The position numbers were made by a program, and so were the translations under genes. From Lasiosphaeris hirsuta (taxonomy: Eukaryota > Ascomycota > Sordariomycetes > Sordariales > Lasiosphaeriaceae), in NCBI GenBank assembly GCA_030549175.1, contig JAUKUA010000006.1:3968001-4032000 (forward strand): a stretch of 64,000 bases of DNA, written 5' to 3'. Every line of letters begins with the position of its first letter. The stretch's first letter is position 1. Under the pieces are notes generated by a model. It was not told where the DNA came from, searched no databases, and saw nothing but the letters and a program-made list of their open reading frames with translations. This document shows positions 1 to 10,482 of the stretch, piece by piece.

Positions 1-2
1 CC

Positions 3-503
3 GCCTACGACGGGCAAGCGAGACAGACCCTCAGCCGCGAGGCGGCGCGCATCCAGAGGCGATGTCGGGCGTTTGGGGTTGGCGGCTCTGACGCAGCAGC
101 CCTCCACCAGGAGTAAGAACGCGAACGCGAGCCCCTCGCCGAGCGCGAAAAGCCCCGTCCCGAGCCGCAGCCCCTGCCGGTACGACCCCTCGCGTCGTCG
201 CTTCATCCACACGTCGAGGTGTTCGTGCGGACCGGCGACATCCTGCCCGGCTCCGAGGCCTTCATGCTTGCCCTGCACGCCCTCGTGGGGAGCAGCGTCG
301 CCCATCTCCTCCAGGACTTGCAATGGCCGCCCGATCTCCTCACGACAGCCGACTTTGCTGGCACCGTCCAGTTCTTTCTCGCCTTGTTTAAACGGATCCG
401 CCACCCTTCTGCCGACATTTCCACGACCGACTTAAGACATATTCTTGCGGGTGACGTACTGTTACCGCCGTTTGCCTTTTCCGGGCCTACGAGGGCACGA
501 TAG
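3..503 (+). pseudogene. Partial unrecognised ORF entering from the left edge, one in-frame TAA
   Basis: Frame 3 reads from the window edge to a stop at 501-503 with a single TAA near 114. Before the stop it begins AYDGQARQTLSREAARIQRR; after it come a charged Arg/Glu stretch and then EVFVRTGDILPGSEAFMLAL and a leucine-rich part. The same residue style on both sides of the stop argues for one protein (at least 165 residues visible) with one nonsense codon, which could be a CAA-to-TAA change between Glu codons. I do not recognise the family. It lies next to transposase and Helitron remains, so an element-derived gene is likely, but this is inference. The start is outside the window. Confidence 0.4.
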
Positions 504-689
504 ACTACCCCTCTTTTTTTTTCTTTCCATCACTCGGATAACAATTGATAGACTACCTATTCTGTCGTAAGAGACTTAGATACAGAAGAAATAAAAATAA
601 TGAAACAAAAAGGTGTTGGCAGGTGGAAACTTTGGTAGAACGAAGCTCTTTCACAGTTCGGAAAGAATATTCGGTCGGCCATTGAAGCG

Positions 690-2277
690 GTGCACAATGG
701 TGCCTCGCAAACGAAAGCAGCGGCCGATTAGGAGGTCCATCCGGCAACGCTCAGCCAACGGCTCCGTGGCGCAACAGCGCAAAAAGCCAGCCAACTACAT
801 AAACAGAAACTCTCACCTCTTCAGGAGAGCTTTTTGGTTGACTGGAGCCTCAATCAGGAAGCTGCTGGCCGCGCGCTAACGAAAGCTGAGCTCACGAGAA
901 TGGCTTAAGAAGTACTGCGTCAACAAGGCGATGAAACCCCCCTCGGCGACCGTTGGGTTGACCGCTTTTTACGCCGCCACCACCGAGTAAAAACGAAGCG
1001 TTCTATATTATTAGAAAGAGAAAGATTCAAAGGTTCGACGAGGGAGCGATACGAAGATTTCTTTGCGCGGTTGAGCCTCCAATTGCGTACAAAAAACATC
1101 GGGCCGGCTAACATCGCTAATATGGACGAACACGGCATGCAGGAGAACGAGACAACCTCAGGAACGGTTATAGGCGACTCTCAAACCAATCACGCGTTAG
1201 TTACGGGACCTGACAAGACCTCCTGGGTCACGGTTATTAAGTCAGTCACCGCTGAGGGCCGTAGATTTACGCCCTGTATCATCTTTACAGGGGCCGCTCT
1301 CCAAGGCCAATGGTTTCCTCCTTGGGTCAAAATTCACGAGGCTATTCGTGATTGGAAGTACGATTACTCTCTCACTGGCTAGAGTAACGCCGAAATAGCC
1401 GTTAAGTGGCTGAAAGAGATCTATTTACCGGAGACGAAGCCTCAACGACATGGCGATTGGCGCCTATTAATTCTGGACGAACACTCAACCCACGATACCC
1501 CAGAATTCATGTATATTTGCCAGTGAAGCAAGGTACAACTACTGTATCTACCGTCTCACAGCTCTCACAAGTCTCAACCACTCGATCGCTCCGTTTTCGC
1601 GGCCCTCAAGAGCTATTTCAGGCGTGACATGAAGCCATACGCCCACCTCAAAGCCACAGCCCCAGCTAACACAGATTCCTTCTTACCTATAGTGAGGCCT
1701 CAAAAGAGGGTGTGAGTAAGGAAAATATACGCAGCGGCTTCAAAAAGACCGGTATATGGCCCCTAAACCCAGCGGCGATTCTAGATGACCGTGAGGCGGT
1801 GATAGGAGACGAGTCCCCTCGGCCACCACGCGCCAGGACCCCCCAGTCACCACCACACCTGTTCCAGACCTTCTGGCCACCCCCAAGAAGGCTCACGATA
1901 TACAACAGGTTGTGAATAGCCTCAGAGGGAGGTTTTCTCCTCAGAATCGAACACTTAGGGCTTTGCTTCACACGGTAGAGAAATCACTAGATCTCGGCGC
2001 CGCGGAGAGGGCTGCGTTGCAGGCCGAAAACAACCGCTTAGAAGAGGAAGCGCGCGCATTGCAGCCACACACCAAAAAAAGAGTGCGTGAGAGCGCAAAT
2101 GATAGATTTATTCCTATTCAAGAGATTGTTAAGGCCGAGGAAGCCAGCCGAAAGCCTCCCAAGCGTAGGAGGGCCAACCCCCTCCCCCCCCCTGACTTGC
2201 AGCCTCTGGTTGAAGAGGCTCAGGAAATGATTGTCTGCGGTATGGATCGGCTGAGGAGAGCTGAGGAGATGAATTGA
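690..2277 (+). pseudogene. Broken pogo/Fot1-like (DDE_1) transposase relic
   Basis: Several plus-strand ORFs in different frames line up as pieces of one transposase. An N-terminal basic helix-turn-helix/CENP-B-like part (VPRKRKQRPIRRSIRQRSAN, about 690-880) is followed near 1071-1382 by the catalytic core with NIANMDEHGMQEN and later GPDKTSWVTVIKSV, then near 1460 by LLILDEHSTHDTPEF, which resembles the second Asp block with D replaced by E-H in the usual DxHxSH context. The segment at 1912-2277 reads as the Glu/Arg-rich C-terminal tail. At least three frame changes and stops at about 1381, 1525 and 1710 destroy it. Fot1/pogo elements move by DDE transposition and duplicate TA; I could not fix the terminal repeats. 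Non-functional. Confidence 0.7.
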
Positions 2278-2329
2278 GCACTTTATACCATGGATTTTGG
2301 CTAGGAAATGGATGTCGTGAGCATTTGGA

Positions 2330-2670
2330 AGAAATGGGGTGCCCGCTCAGATCATGTTGCATTGGTGGGTGGCCCCTTCTATGCGCCGCCAGCTTCAGCT
2401 TCACCGGGTTGTTAACGTCATTTGGGTTCACCGTGAACCAGATGGCTACGAGACTAAATGCCACGATCATTGACCAGATCTTCTTCCGCATGGATAGACG
2501 GCTCTCGTTTGACATAGGATGTTGGCTGCCGTAGAGCGAAAGCTCCTTCATGAGTGTAACGATGTCGCCATCTGTAGTCTTGCCCGTCTCAAGCATCTCC
2601 TTTTGCGCCGCTTGTAGCCGCTCCGGTGTGAGTCGCCGGTAGATTGAGGGAGATGAGCTTCTCCTTAAGA
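2330..2670 (-). pseudogene. Helitron helicase-like N-domain fragment
   Basis: The minus strand encodes LYGSQHPMSNESRLSMRKKI followed by WSMIVAFSLVAIWFTVNPND and VNNPVKLKLAAHR. This matches the well-known signature of the Helitron helicase-like N-terminal domain (a loop reading IW-x-TLNPND-x-xNPV) that precedes the Rep/helicase parts of fungal Helitron transposases. Only about 110 residues are present; there is no Rep tyrosine motif or helicase, and the fragment stops where the pogo-like relic ends, about 60-100 bases away. It is a truncated piece, probably cut by later insertions or rearrangement. Frame is intact inside the fragment. Confidence 0.65.
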
Positions 2671-2699
2671 GGGGTTAGTTGTTAGAGCTCCTTTAGGTA

Positions 2700-3390
2700 C
2701 CTATGCTCACAGCAGATATCCAGGGTACTACCTTACAAGCCTCCGGAACCCGTTGTCGGCCGAAAGCAGCTCGACAGGTGAAGTAGATAGGAACAGCAAC
2801 CTTGCTATTTCCCTTGTCTATTGGGTTATGATGTGCTCCTGGATTGCAATCTAGGTCCGGTTAGTTAGTAGGGCGGAATCGAAGCAACGGAAGAAACCTT
2901 ACCGACAGATTGCACAGGTCAGGTTCGATATCCTGTAGTGTATTTCCATAGAAACCTTCCAAAAGCATGTAAATGGCACCAGCATCGGTAGCAAGCTGGG
3001 ACCCCGGGCCCTCATAGGTGTATATCTGGGGGAGAGTAATGGCGGGTACGTTCTGCCTCACAAAGGCCATAGTAGCGACCTCGCATGCGATGGAGTTACT
3101 GTTCGTCTTCCTCACTAATCGTAGGCGGGGTATCGGGGTGTCTTCAGCAATCATCTCAAAACAGATCTAATACTGGCCCGCTGAGAAGGGCTGGCTCATG
3201 GTAACTTTCTGTCCCTTGATGTTCTGAGCATGGCGCGTAAGCACAGACTTGTCGATCTTCGCGAGCAGCCCCTGTAACCGTTCTTTCATGCCGTTATAGT
3301 CCCAGCCCGCAAAAGAAGTCCAATACGCGCACTCGGTGGCACCCTCGAGGTTCCCAATGCGGCCATAGTCACGTGGTGAGGAAGGGCGGG
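2700..3390 (-). pseudogene. APH (aminoglycoside phosphotransferase-like) gene relic with Trp-to-stop changes
   Basis: On the minus strand, DYGRIGNLEGATECAYWTSF and AGWDYNGMKERLQGLL lead into the fungal APH-type N-lobe, with VRKTNSNSIACEVATMAFVR and PQIYTYEGPG and then IYMLLEGFYGNTLQDIEPDL. A spliceable intron (donor GTAAGG about 2908, branch CTAACTAAC, acceptor CTAG about 2850) is followed by IAIQEHIITQ-stop-T. The family pattern expects Trp at both internal stops: GQY-stop near 3166 and TQ-stop-T near 2818. TGG-to-TAG is the expected RIP product when read on the opposite strand. The C-terminal kinase half with the catalytic HxD is not found. Fungal members are uncharacterised kinases, so no substrate is proposed. 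Confidence 0.6.
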
Positions 3391-3420
3391 CAGCGGAGCC
3401 GGCGATGGGGGAGTTTCACT

Positions 3421-3893
3421 GTCTAACTAATATCGAGGCAAGCATGAAAATTTTCGAAAATGACCAAATAGAGCAGCAGGTCGTCACCGATGACAGCGGC
3501 CGGCCAGGACTAAATGGCCCGAACTGCATATTGAGAGAAAACTACAGGGAACAGCTCGCTTGAGCCCTGCTGATTAATCAGCACATGCCAAGGCTAGGCT
3601 GCAGCTGCACTCCACCGCGCACACTGGAAACTCCGAAGTGGATGATGTATTTCAAGGGAGTGAACGATCTAGCGCAACTGCGATGTAAGACTGTTGGATC
3701 TGCACCCTAATTCACACGTAACGAGTGTCCCAAAGCTAGATGATTTCTTCCTTCTATCCGCATAATGCACTCCCACTCAAGCAAGTTCCTAACAGTACTC
3801 TGGGGAAGGAACTGAATGAATGTTAGTGGCGGAAAGTTGAGAGGTACCACATATAACCTTGCCTTCTAGTCCCGGTCAGTGATATGCCTCTGC
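3421..3893. other. No gene seen
   Basis: Both strands are dense with stops and no family motif, tandem repeat or RNA signature is visible. It separates the APH relic from the Cys-rich ORF. Confidence 0.5.
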
Positions 3894-4234
3894 TCACTTA
3901 GAGCAGGTATGGGACTGGCCCTGGCCGTAGACGGCCTTGCAAGTGGGGCATTGAACTTGATTGTTGGACGAAGACATGGCTTGGCGTTTCTGCGACCGTA
4001 TGGCCGCATCTAGGCAACAAAAGCACTTGGCTTACCTTCCAACCCTCTCACTGCTGCCCGCCCATGCAGGTTGCATGTTTCACAATAAGCCAGGAGACAG
4101 ATCCCACAACCATCGGTCAACTGATGGCTGATAAACAAGGCTGCAGTGGTGTGGGTCCGGCTCGGTGAATGTTGGTTCCCAGAGCTGTTCACCGGGAGAT
4201 ACGTGACACCGCAATGATTCACGGACGTTTGCAT
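3894..4234 (-). pseudogene. Small Cys-rich, zinc-finger-like ORF in two frames
   Basis: Starting at an ATG at 4234, the minus strand gives CGICLLAYCETCNLHGRAAV. Two bases out of frame it then continues as CFCCLDAAIRSQKRQAMSSS and NNQVQCPTCKAVYGQGQSHT, ending CSK at the TGA at 3894. The CxxC pairs (CGIC, CETC, CFCC, CPTC) suggest metal binding. The two parts overlap around 4012-4035, where the frame changes; a 26-base intron would be too short, so a small indel is more likely. It lies directly downstream of, and on the same strand as, the unrecognised three-exon gene at 4343-6079. I do not recognise a family, and the coding call itself is tentative. Confidence 0.35.
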
Positions 4235-4342
4235 TCACAAATCAGAGACCTCAAACATGAGTTATTGATGCCATCAATGCCTGTTTATCCTTGGCATGGC
4301 TCTTCGCCCATAATCTGCCCTACTGCAGTAGTGTTCGGATAT

Positions 4343-6079
4343 TCAGCCTCTTGATCCCCTCTTCCCGCGGCTTCCTGCTTGACTAGACTTTGAAATCCCC
4401 TGGGGTTTCACACCCTTGTCTACTGCTAGTGTCTTCGGCAGCTTACCGCTACGAGGGCCTGAACTGTTTGTTTTGCGGGTGTTTGAGGGCAGTCGTAGGG
4501 AAGTTTCGTGGGGCGGCGATGGTTCAACTTCAGGTTCTAGTCCTGCTAGCCTCCGACTTTTGCGCGGCCCATCCTGCGCTTGCACGATATCAGCTCCCGA
4601 GACCTTCGCAGGTGTTGGTGCTGATTTCCGGGATCGTACGCCTCGGGTTTGCACGGTGTCCTTGCTGACTCTTCCGCCACGGGTCTTGCGAGGAGTGTCC
4701 TTTGGTTGACGTGGCGATGCTCGTTGCTGGGGTAGACGCTTAGAAGTTTGAGCGCCGGGCCTTCCCAACTCCAGCCCACGATCAAACATTCGAGCAAGTT
4801 CGGCCTGTCTCTCTTTGCTGACTCCCAAAGCAATATAGAAAGGATTGAAGTCTCCGGTTCGCGGCAGACCCTTTTCACGTCTATACCGTATGCTTTCCAT
4901 AAATTTTCTTTCCCAAGCCTCAATCTCCTCAGCCTTTGACACCAGCTCCAGCTTATAACCAGCCTTTTGAGCAAGCTCGGCCTGTCTCTCTCTGCTTACT
5001 CCCGAAGCTTCAAAACGATAAACCAGGCGTTCCGTCATAGGCTTGTTTATCCGGAATATTTCCAGTAGCTCTTCTTCCGCACGCGCAGCCCATTTTACAG
5101 CTGCCGCCCGATCCTCGGTGTCGATCTGCTCTTACGTCCAACCCTCCGCTCGATGATTGAATTGTCTCATTCGACGTTCGTACTCGTCCGACTTCATGGC
5201 AGTGCCCGGGATATATCGAACCTTCTCTATTTCCTCCAGGCCTTTCTCACGTTGTCTGTCGCCTTCTTGGTCTTCGTGTTTTGCCCCGGCCCAGTCGATA
5301 CGCTCCTCTTTGCGGAATATCCTCTCGAATTGATATTCTTTCTCACTCCAGCAGGAACGCTTCCGTTCATACTCCAGCCTTTCCCATACATCGCCGAAAA
5401 CGGGAACGGGACTGGGTTCGCGAGGTAAGGGGGTGGGATCATATGTGCTGAACCTACTGAGGTTAATATTACCGTCGTTGTCGTCGGCGTGAGAATATGC
5501 CGGGGTGGGCGGCTAGACCCGCGGCAAGACCTTGGAGAGTCGAGACTATAACCGTTTTCAGTCTTTGTTAGACAGCTTACCTACTCGAAGTACTGGTCTG
5601 AACAACCGTCCTTCTATCTTGTGTTCTATTACCCTCAGAGCTTTCTGGCACTCTAAGTAAACCGGGTCAGAAATACGGTAAATATTCCTTTCCCGGAGTA
5701 TAGTCTCTCGTAGCTTGTACCATTCCTCGCCGAAGTGTTTTCGACCCCAAGCCGTATACGTCTTAGGATCATACGGCCCCGGCTCGGGCGTCCATGGCAC
5801 CGGTCCGTCAGGATCATACGTATCGGGATCGTATATCTAACGAACTAACATCTCCCTACCTAACACGTATGCATATGGTTATTGTGGCACCATCTCTAGC
5901 TCTTCTTCTTGGGTATGTTCTATCTCGTCGTGCTTGGAGATAAAACGGCTGGGTCTGCGATCGTCGTCGGGGCTATTGTAGTTAGGAAGCGAAGGTGCGC
6001 CATCAGTGGTAGTGTCAACTGACTGTCGAGTCGTTAATGTGCGATGGCGCTGTGTGTACGTGCGTGTGCGCGGAGCCAT
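4343..6079 (-). pseudogene. Unrecognised three-exon gene with one internal TAA
   Basis: Three exons fit in phase: 6079-5891, 5836-5585 and 5512-4343, about 536 codons from MAPRTRTYTQRHRTLTTRQS. The second exon carries the low-complexity YDPDTYDPDGPVPWTPEPGP. The third is charged (WERLEYERKRSCWSEKEYQF) and has two copies of a GVSxERQAELA motif, near residues 318 and 387. A basic, Ser/Pro/Arg-rich tail follows (PRKTRGGR, PRKSRRL) that could bind nucleic acid. One stop interrupts it: TAA at 5134-5132 where the surrounding text implies Gln (CAA), a CpA-to-TpA change typical of RIP. Everything after the stop keeps frame for 263 codons. No known domain is recognised. It may be a recently inactivated copy of an island family. 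Confidence 0.55.
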
Positions 6080-6379
6080 CTGGAATCGATAGGGGAAGAT
6101 GGGCGAAGAAAAGTGAAGATGTATGTTTAAAGAATAATTGATGGGGGACACTCGAAGTCAGTCGGCAATGGAAGGGGAAATACATGTCGCCTATACTTAG
6201 GTGGGGAATATTTTTAGGCTTAGCCCCTACGGCACCCGTTCGTACTCGTTTTAACGCCGGTCTCTACGCCAATCACCAGAGCGCTTCCCCACATTGCTTC
6301 ACTTTGGCCGCTTACCCCTGATAAACAAGTTACATCCCTTCTATGTCAGTGTGATCTTGGCTCCTTCCTTTACCTAATA

Positions 6380-8310
6380 TGTTTTCTAAAGATAGACATT
6401 TCTAAGAAAGTTTTCTACCTTGTCCCTTATGAAAACAACAAACGTACTTCGGAGGTTGTTCGCGACCCCGCTAACGGCAATCGAAGATACGTTACCTCCC
6501 ACATCGTAACTGGACTATACATACGGATTAGGCTCGACCAACACATCAAAACACCGCCTTACCTAGTCACGTTCGGTAGGCGTGACCACAACGATGTAAT
6601 CCTCGGTCCTTACTTTTCAAGAAACGACTAGTATTATTTCGATTTTAACAAGGAAACCGGCGAGCTCCTCCTCCACGATACATCGGTAAAGAACGACACG
6701 TAACTCTACTACGTCGTCACAAACAAGGCCACGAAGGAGTCGCAACGTACTAGGTAAATATAGAAGTCTCCTCGACAATACGTCGTAGTACTTACCCCCG
6801 ATCCTAACCGCGAATTAATCCTCAAAATCGGCACAGCCGAGTTCGATCTTATAGCGCCAAGAACGCAGGGTTAAAATAGGGAAAGTCTCACTAAGTAGAA
6901 GCTTATCTTTACCTACCAACCCGACTCTAAGCGAACGGTCAAGGAGACTCTAGAACGGCTCATAACGCTAGGCTTACAGTCTCTCCGATCTCAAGTAATG
7001 ACAACTACCTACCAAACCATGTCGACGATTACTTACAACCCCTATAACACTCAATTCAACACCTTACTCAAGCCTAAAGTAAACGATATGATCCGATTTA
7101 CAAAGCTAAGGCCGCTAGGAAGAGGCAGACAGGGTGATATACATAAGGTTGTCGACATATATAATGGCAACTACTACGCCTATAGAACTACCGCTGTGAA
7201 AGTTGAGGTACCAGACTTGAACATATATTCGGAGAAGGACTTCAGGGTAAAGGTTAAAATGGAAGTGAATTTAGTTCGGTAACTCAAGTATGTAAGTTCC
7301 TCTTTCTACCTCCACTTTTATCATGCTTATAATTATATTAGGACTATATCGTACCATATTTACACTGCTAGGGATTTAAGAGTTAAGAGCATCGAAATAT
7401 TTATACCTATCTACGATGGTAGCCTTCACAACCTAATAAGGTAATACAGACCCGAAGGGCCGTAGGCGGTGATAGATATGACTGGTAGGATGCTCTCTTA
7501 AATCGCGGACGCCCTCAATTACGTACACACGCGCGATCCTCCTATCATTCATCAAGATATTAAGCCTGTGGATATCCTATACCAAGGCAGCTAAGGCGAC
7601 AAGTTCCTCCTAACGGACTTCGGGATCGCAAAGGTTGTCGACATGTCAAAGACTCTCATCGGAACTCCGTAGTACACGGCGCCTGAGGTGATCCTGCGGG
7701 ATACATAGTAGATGCCGAAGGTTGATATATTTTCGCTCGGTGTGACCGTGGTGGAGTGTTTGGTAAAACTCGAAGGTTTGAAGGAGCGACTTTCCTAGAA
7801 TGTAGACTGGCAACAGTGGTATAAGGAAGTCGAGGCACATCTGAAACACTAAGGACCTCGCTACGTACCTATGCTTGCCAACGACCCTTCTCAGCGCCTA
7901 ACAGCGCGCGAACTTCTCGAAATAATCTTCTCCCGGCCAACCCAGACCCCATTACGAACACCACCCAATATCACCTAGACGAGCTCAGGGGTGTCGATAT
8001 ACCCAGCGGCACCTACTACTATGGATTGGACGCAAACAGTAGCTAAAGCGATTTTCCATAGAGTCTCTTAATCTACGTAGTAGAATGAGAGTATGTAACC
8101 GCCGCAGCCGAACACAGAGCTAGTCCAAACACCAAAGGTACCTCATAATCGACCGGTATAGCCAAGAGCTATGCGTAGAGGGTCGGTCAAGTCCTCAAAG
8201 TCTAGAGACGAAAGGTAGAGGAAAGGTTACAGGCGTAGTAGGTTGTCATGGAGTGGGCCGTCTCAACCCGCACAGGTACTAAACAGGGTGGGTAGCGATA
8301 AATTGATTAA
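6380..8310 (+). pseudogene. FHA-domain Ser/Thr protein kinase relic, frame intact, many stops
   Basis: One frame (phase of 6998) can be read for about 1.9 kb. The N-terminal part has an FHA-like core at about 6555-6710: VTFGRRDHNDVILGPYFSRN, then GELLLHDTSVKN. A protein kinase domain follows from about 7090: LRPLGRGRQGDIHKVVDIYN (glycine loop), AVKVEV (Lys), IIHQDIKPVDILY (catalytic loop; Arg of HRD is Gln), LLTDFGIAKVVD (Mg loop), GTP-stop-YTAPEV (activation segment, Trp now TAG) and VDIFSLGVTVVECL (subdomain IX). The tail is Ser/Arg/Pro-rich. More than ten in-frame stops, mostly TAG/TAA, occur without any frameshift, as expected from RIP transitions and not from drift. FHA-kinases of the Rad53/Chk2 type phosphorylate proteins in checkpoint signalling; this copy cannot. 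Confidence 0.75.
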
Positions 8311-8640
8311 TAATTAATCGATATTATTACTAAGCAACAGATATTGACGGTAATATCTGTCAATACCTGTTAATATTATTAATTAGCTGAGTCATCGTCA
8401 ATTTCCTCCGTATCTATCGGATCAGCCATGTGATCAGCTAGATTCCCAGCCCCTTCAACAAGTCTAGACCTCTTCTAATACTTCATACATTCTAACATTT
8501 TAACCGTACTATCGCCTAGCTACTGTTACGTGGAAGAATGTAGATAGCTCAGATAGGTTAGTCCGTTGTACGCAGTTCCTGCGCTCAATTGAGCACAGGG
8601 GGTACGCTGCCATATAATGGCAGCGCGCCCTCCAGACTGA
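8290..8640. other. AT-rich spacer with short inverted repeats
   Basis: The block 8298-8390 is almost pure A/T with the motif TTGACGGTAATATCTGTCAA, an imperfect hairpin. A second small hairpin (GCTGCCAT-ata-ATGGCAGC) is near 8609-8627. No coding sequence. It forms the right border of the relic block; the composition fits RIP-affected or element-end DNA. Confidence 0.45.
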
Positions 8641-9224
8641 TTGCCAACGGGCCATCCTTTTCAATTATTTATTTACACTACCATTACAATATTTCATGTC
8701 AGTGTTCATGTGAAGGACCACCAACAAAACGCTCACCAAAGTGGTCTTTTTGACCGTAGCAGCTACATCCAATTAATGCCCACTGGTCAAGACACTTACA
8801 GGGCAGCTACAGACGTCTCTGCCCATCGCCTCTCGCCGGGCATTCCGGGCGTTGCTCGGCGAACGTGGGTGCCCCTTGATGTCTCGAGGAGCTGCACTCG
8901 TCCCGCAGAGCTTGACAACGGTAAGCCCAAATCGGACTTCAGACTTATTAATTTTTGAGAACACTGCACGCTTGCAACCCGAACCTCCCTCTGGAACCTC
9001 ACGTCCCAATCGGGGCGCTTCCTGTCCGCTCACCGAACACACGAAGGCCAGCGGTCTTTCGAAATTTTCGGCAAAAACTACCTTAGCACTCTTAATAGGG
9101 CGTGGTACCCAAAAGCCCATTAGTGGGTGCCAAGAAGCGTTCAAGTTCGAAAAAGTTACCGCCAAGATTCCATAAATGTCACCGCCAAGAGTTCATACGC
9201 TACCGCCAAGAAAATGATACACAC
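8641..9224. other. No supported gene; three spaced copies of ACCGCCAAGA
   Basis: Open frames on both strands here (for example minus 9165-8773) lack an ATG-initiated, family-like protein, so I do not call a gene. The decamer ACCGCCAAGA occurs at 9158-9167, 9181-9190 and 9202-9211, with spacings of 23 and 21 bases, just before the dispersed repeat that begins near 9225. Confidence 0.4.
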
Positions 9225-9935
9225 ACTACACTTTTAGCCCTCTCAGAGGATCTCAACCCCAGCCCTCCCGCTCTCCAGATTTCAGCCTACCCCTCCCTAC
9301 CCTACATGGACAAGATCTCAAAGGCTTCAAGACAGCACTCCGTCAAGCCAGCCCAGAGCACCGTGGACTCCCTCCACTATTTTACACAAACACTAATACG
9401 GTTGCTCGCCAATCATGCCTACCACAGTTCGCTTCCGCCTAGAAATCCAACACAAAGACTTGATAGGGGGGGATTTGCCTTGCTTTCTACAGGGTCCTGG
9501 GTAGTTGCCTGAATTCGCCTGCCCGACCGTCTTCCAGATCGTGAGACTTGGGTGGTGCTGATGCGCACGAGCTATAGGGAGCCCGCCGCGCGTAGCAATG
9601 CGATCGCGCATTCGTGATACGAGGGCGTGACGTGATTCTGCGCGGCTCTCGTATTTCTGCATACCCCAGTGCCAACCTTCCTGGTAAGTTCGTCATGCTG
9701 ATAGACAGTGCGATAGAGCTGAAGCGTGTTCAAGTCTATCAAATTTGAAAATTGATATTTCCCGTTACAGTCGATCTCGAGTACCTGAAGCTCTTTTGGA
9801 ATTCCGCGCTAGCCCAAGTTTCCAAGAGCTACCTTACCTATCTCGTTCTTTAGAAGTCCCAACCCGACACCTGGGGTAATCACTGCATTTGTAGCCCTCT
9901 CTGAGGTCTCAACCCTCACATTCTCTGGGTTACAG
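9225..9935 (+). repeat. Dispersed repeat copy A (matches 53880-54794 in reverse)
   Basis: A motif reading CACTACACTTTTAGCCC followed by TCTCAGAGG and a CCC-rich stretch starts at 9225, and a second copy (CACTGCATTTGTAGCCC, CTGAGGTCTCAACCC) starts at 9881. Between them, 9490-9840 aligns base by base with the reverse complement of 54794-54425: both contain GTCTTCCAGATCGTG, a GGGCGTGACGTGATTCTGCG block, GCTGAAGCGTGT and TATCAAATTTGAAAA. By eye the identity is roughly three quarters. Translations of both copies share YESxAESRHAL and MIDSA-KRVQV fragments but hold stops, so this is a decayed element and not a gene. Confidence 0.6.
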
Positions 9936-10482
9936 GAGCTAGGGTTGACCATGGAGAACCTCTGGTCAAGGTGTCTTCAACTCATCCAGGCTCCCCGGCC
10001 ATGCTGCGGCCCAACTAAGCCTTGATAATTGATATTTGAAGAAAAGATCTCGTTGGGAGAAAGCCATTTTAGTACGGAATGGCATCACTCGCACCAGCCA
10101 ATGTCCCGAGAAAAGAATCGTGGGGCTCATATACAATTCCCCCACAGCCCATTCGGACTAATTCTAAGATAGGTACCTAGAAAACTGCGTGGTCCATGAC
10201 CAGCATAAATATATACAGCGAAGCAAGCCCTTCCCAAATTCCCCGTCCGCAGCGAGCGTATGAAGTATAAAGCCCAAAGAGTAAGGTATCATCAAGGATC
10301 AAAATCCCAGCCCAAATCCCCCTCAAAAAAGAAAAACGCCGTGTCATGTAAGCGATTGTATGTGTGTTCCAGCTCCGCCGTATGTGCATCTTCTATCCCG
10401 ACTCCTTGCTCTTTCCAAAAAGGGAAGCCAAAATCTTCCCTGCCTATTCGTCACAGGAGGTTGTTGGTATCCCACCGACCAC

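Noticed and set aside
5132..5134. Possibility that the TAA in the unknown gene lies inside a tiny intron
   Set aside because: GTAAGAGCAG would be only about ten bases, too short for any fungal intron.
8773..9165. 130-residue ORF on the minus strand
   Set aside because: Open on both strands at once, no ATG-anchored motif, next to dispersed repeats; not called as a gene.
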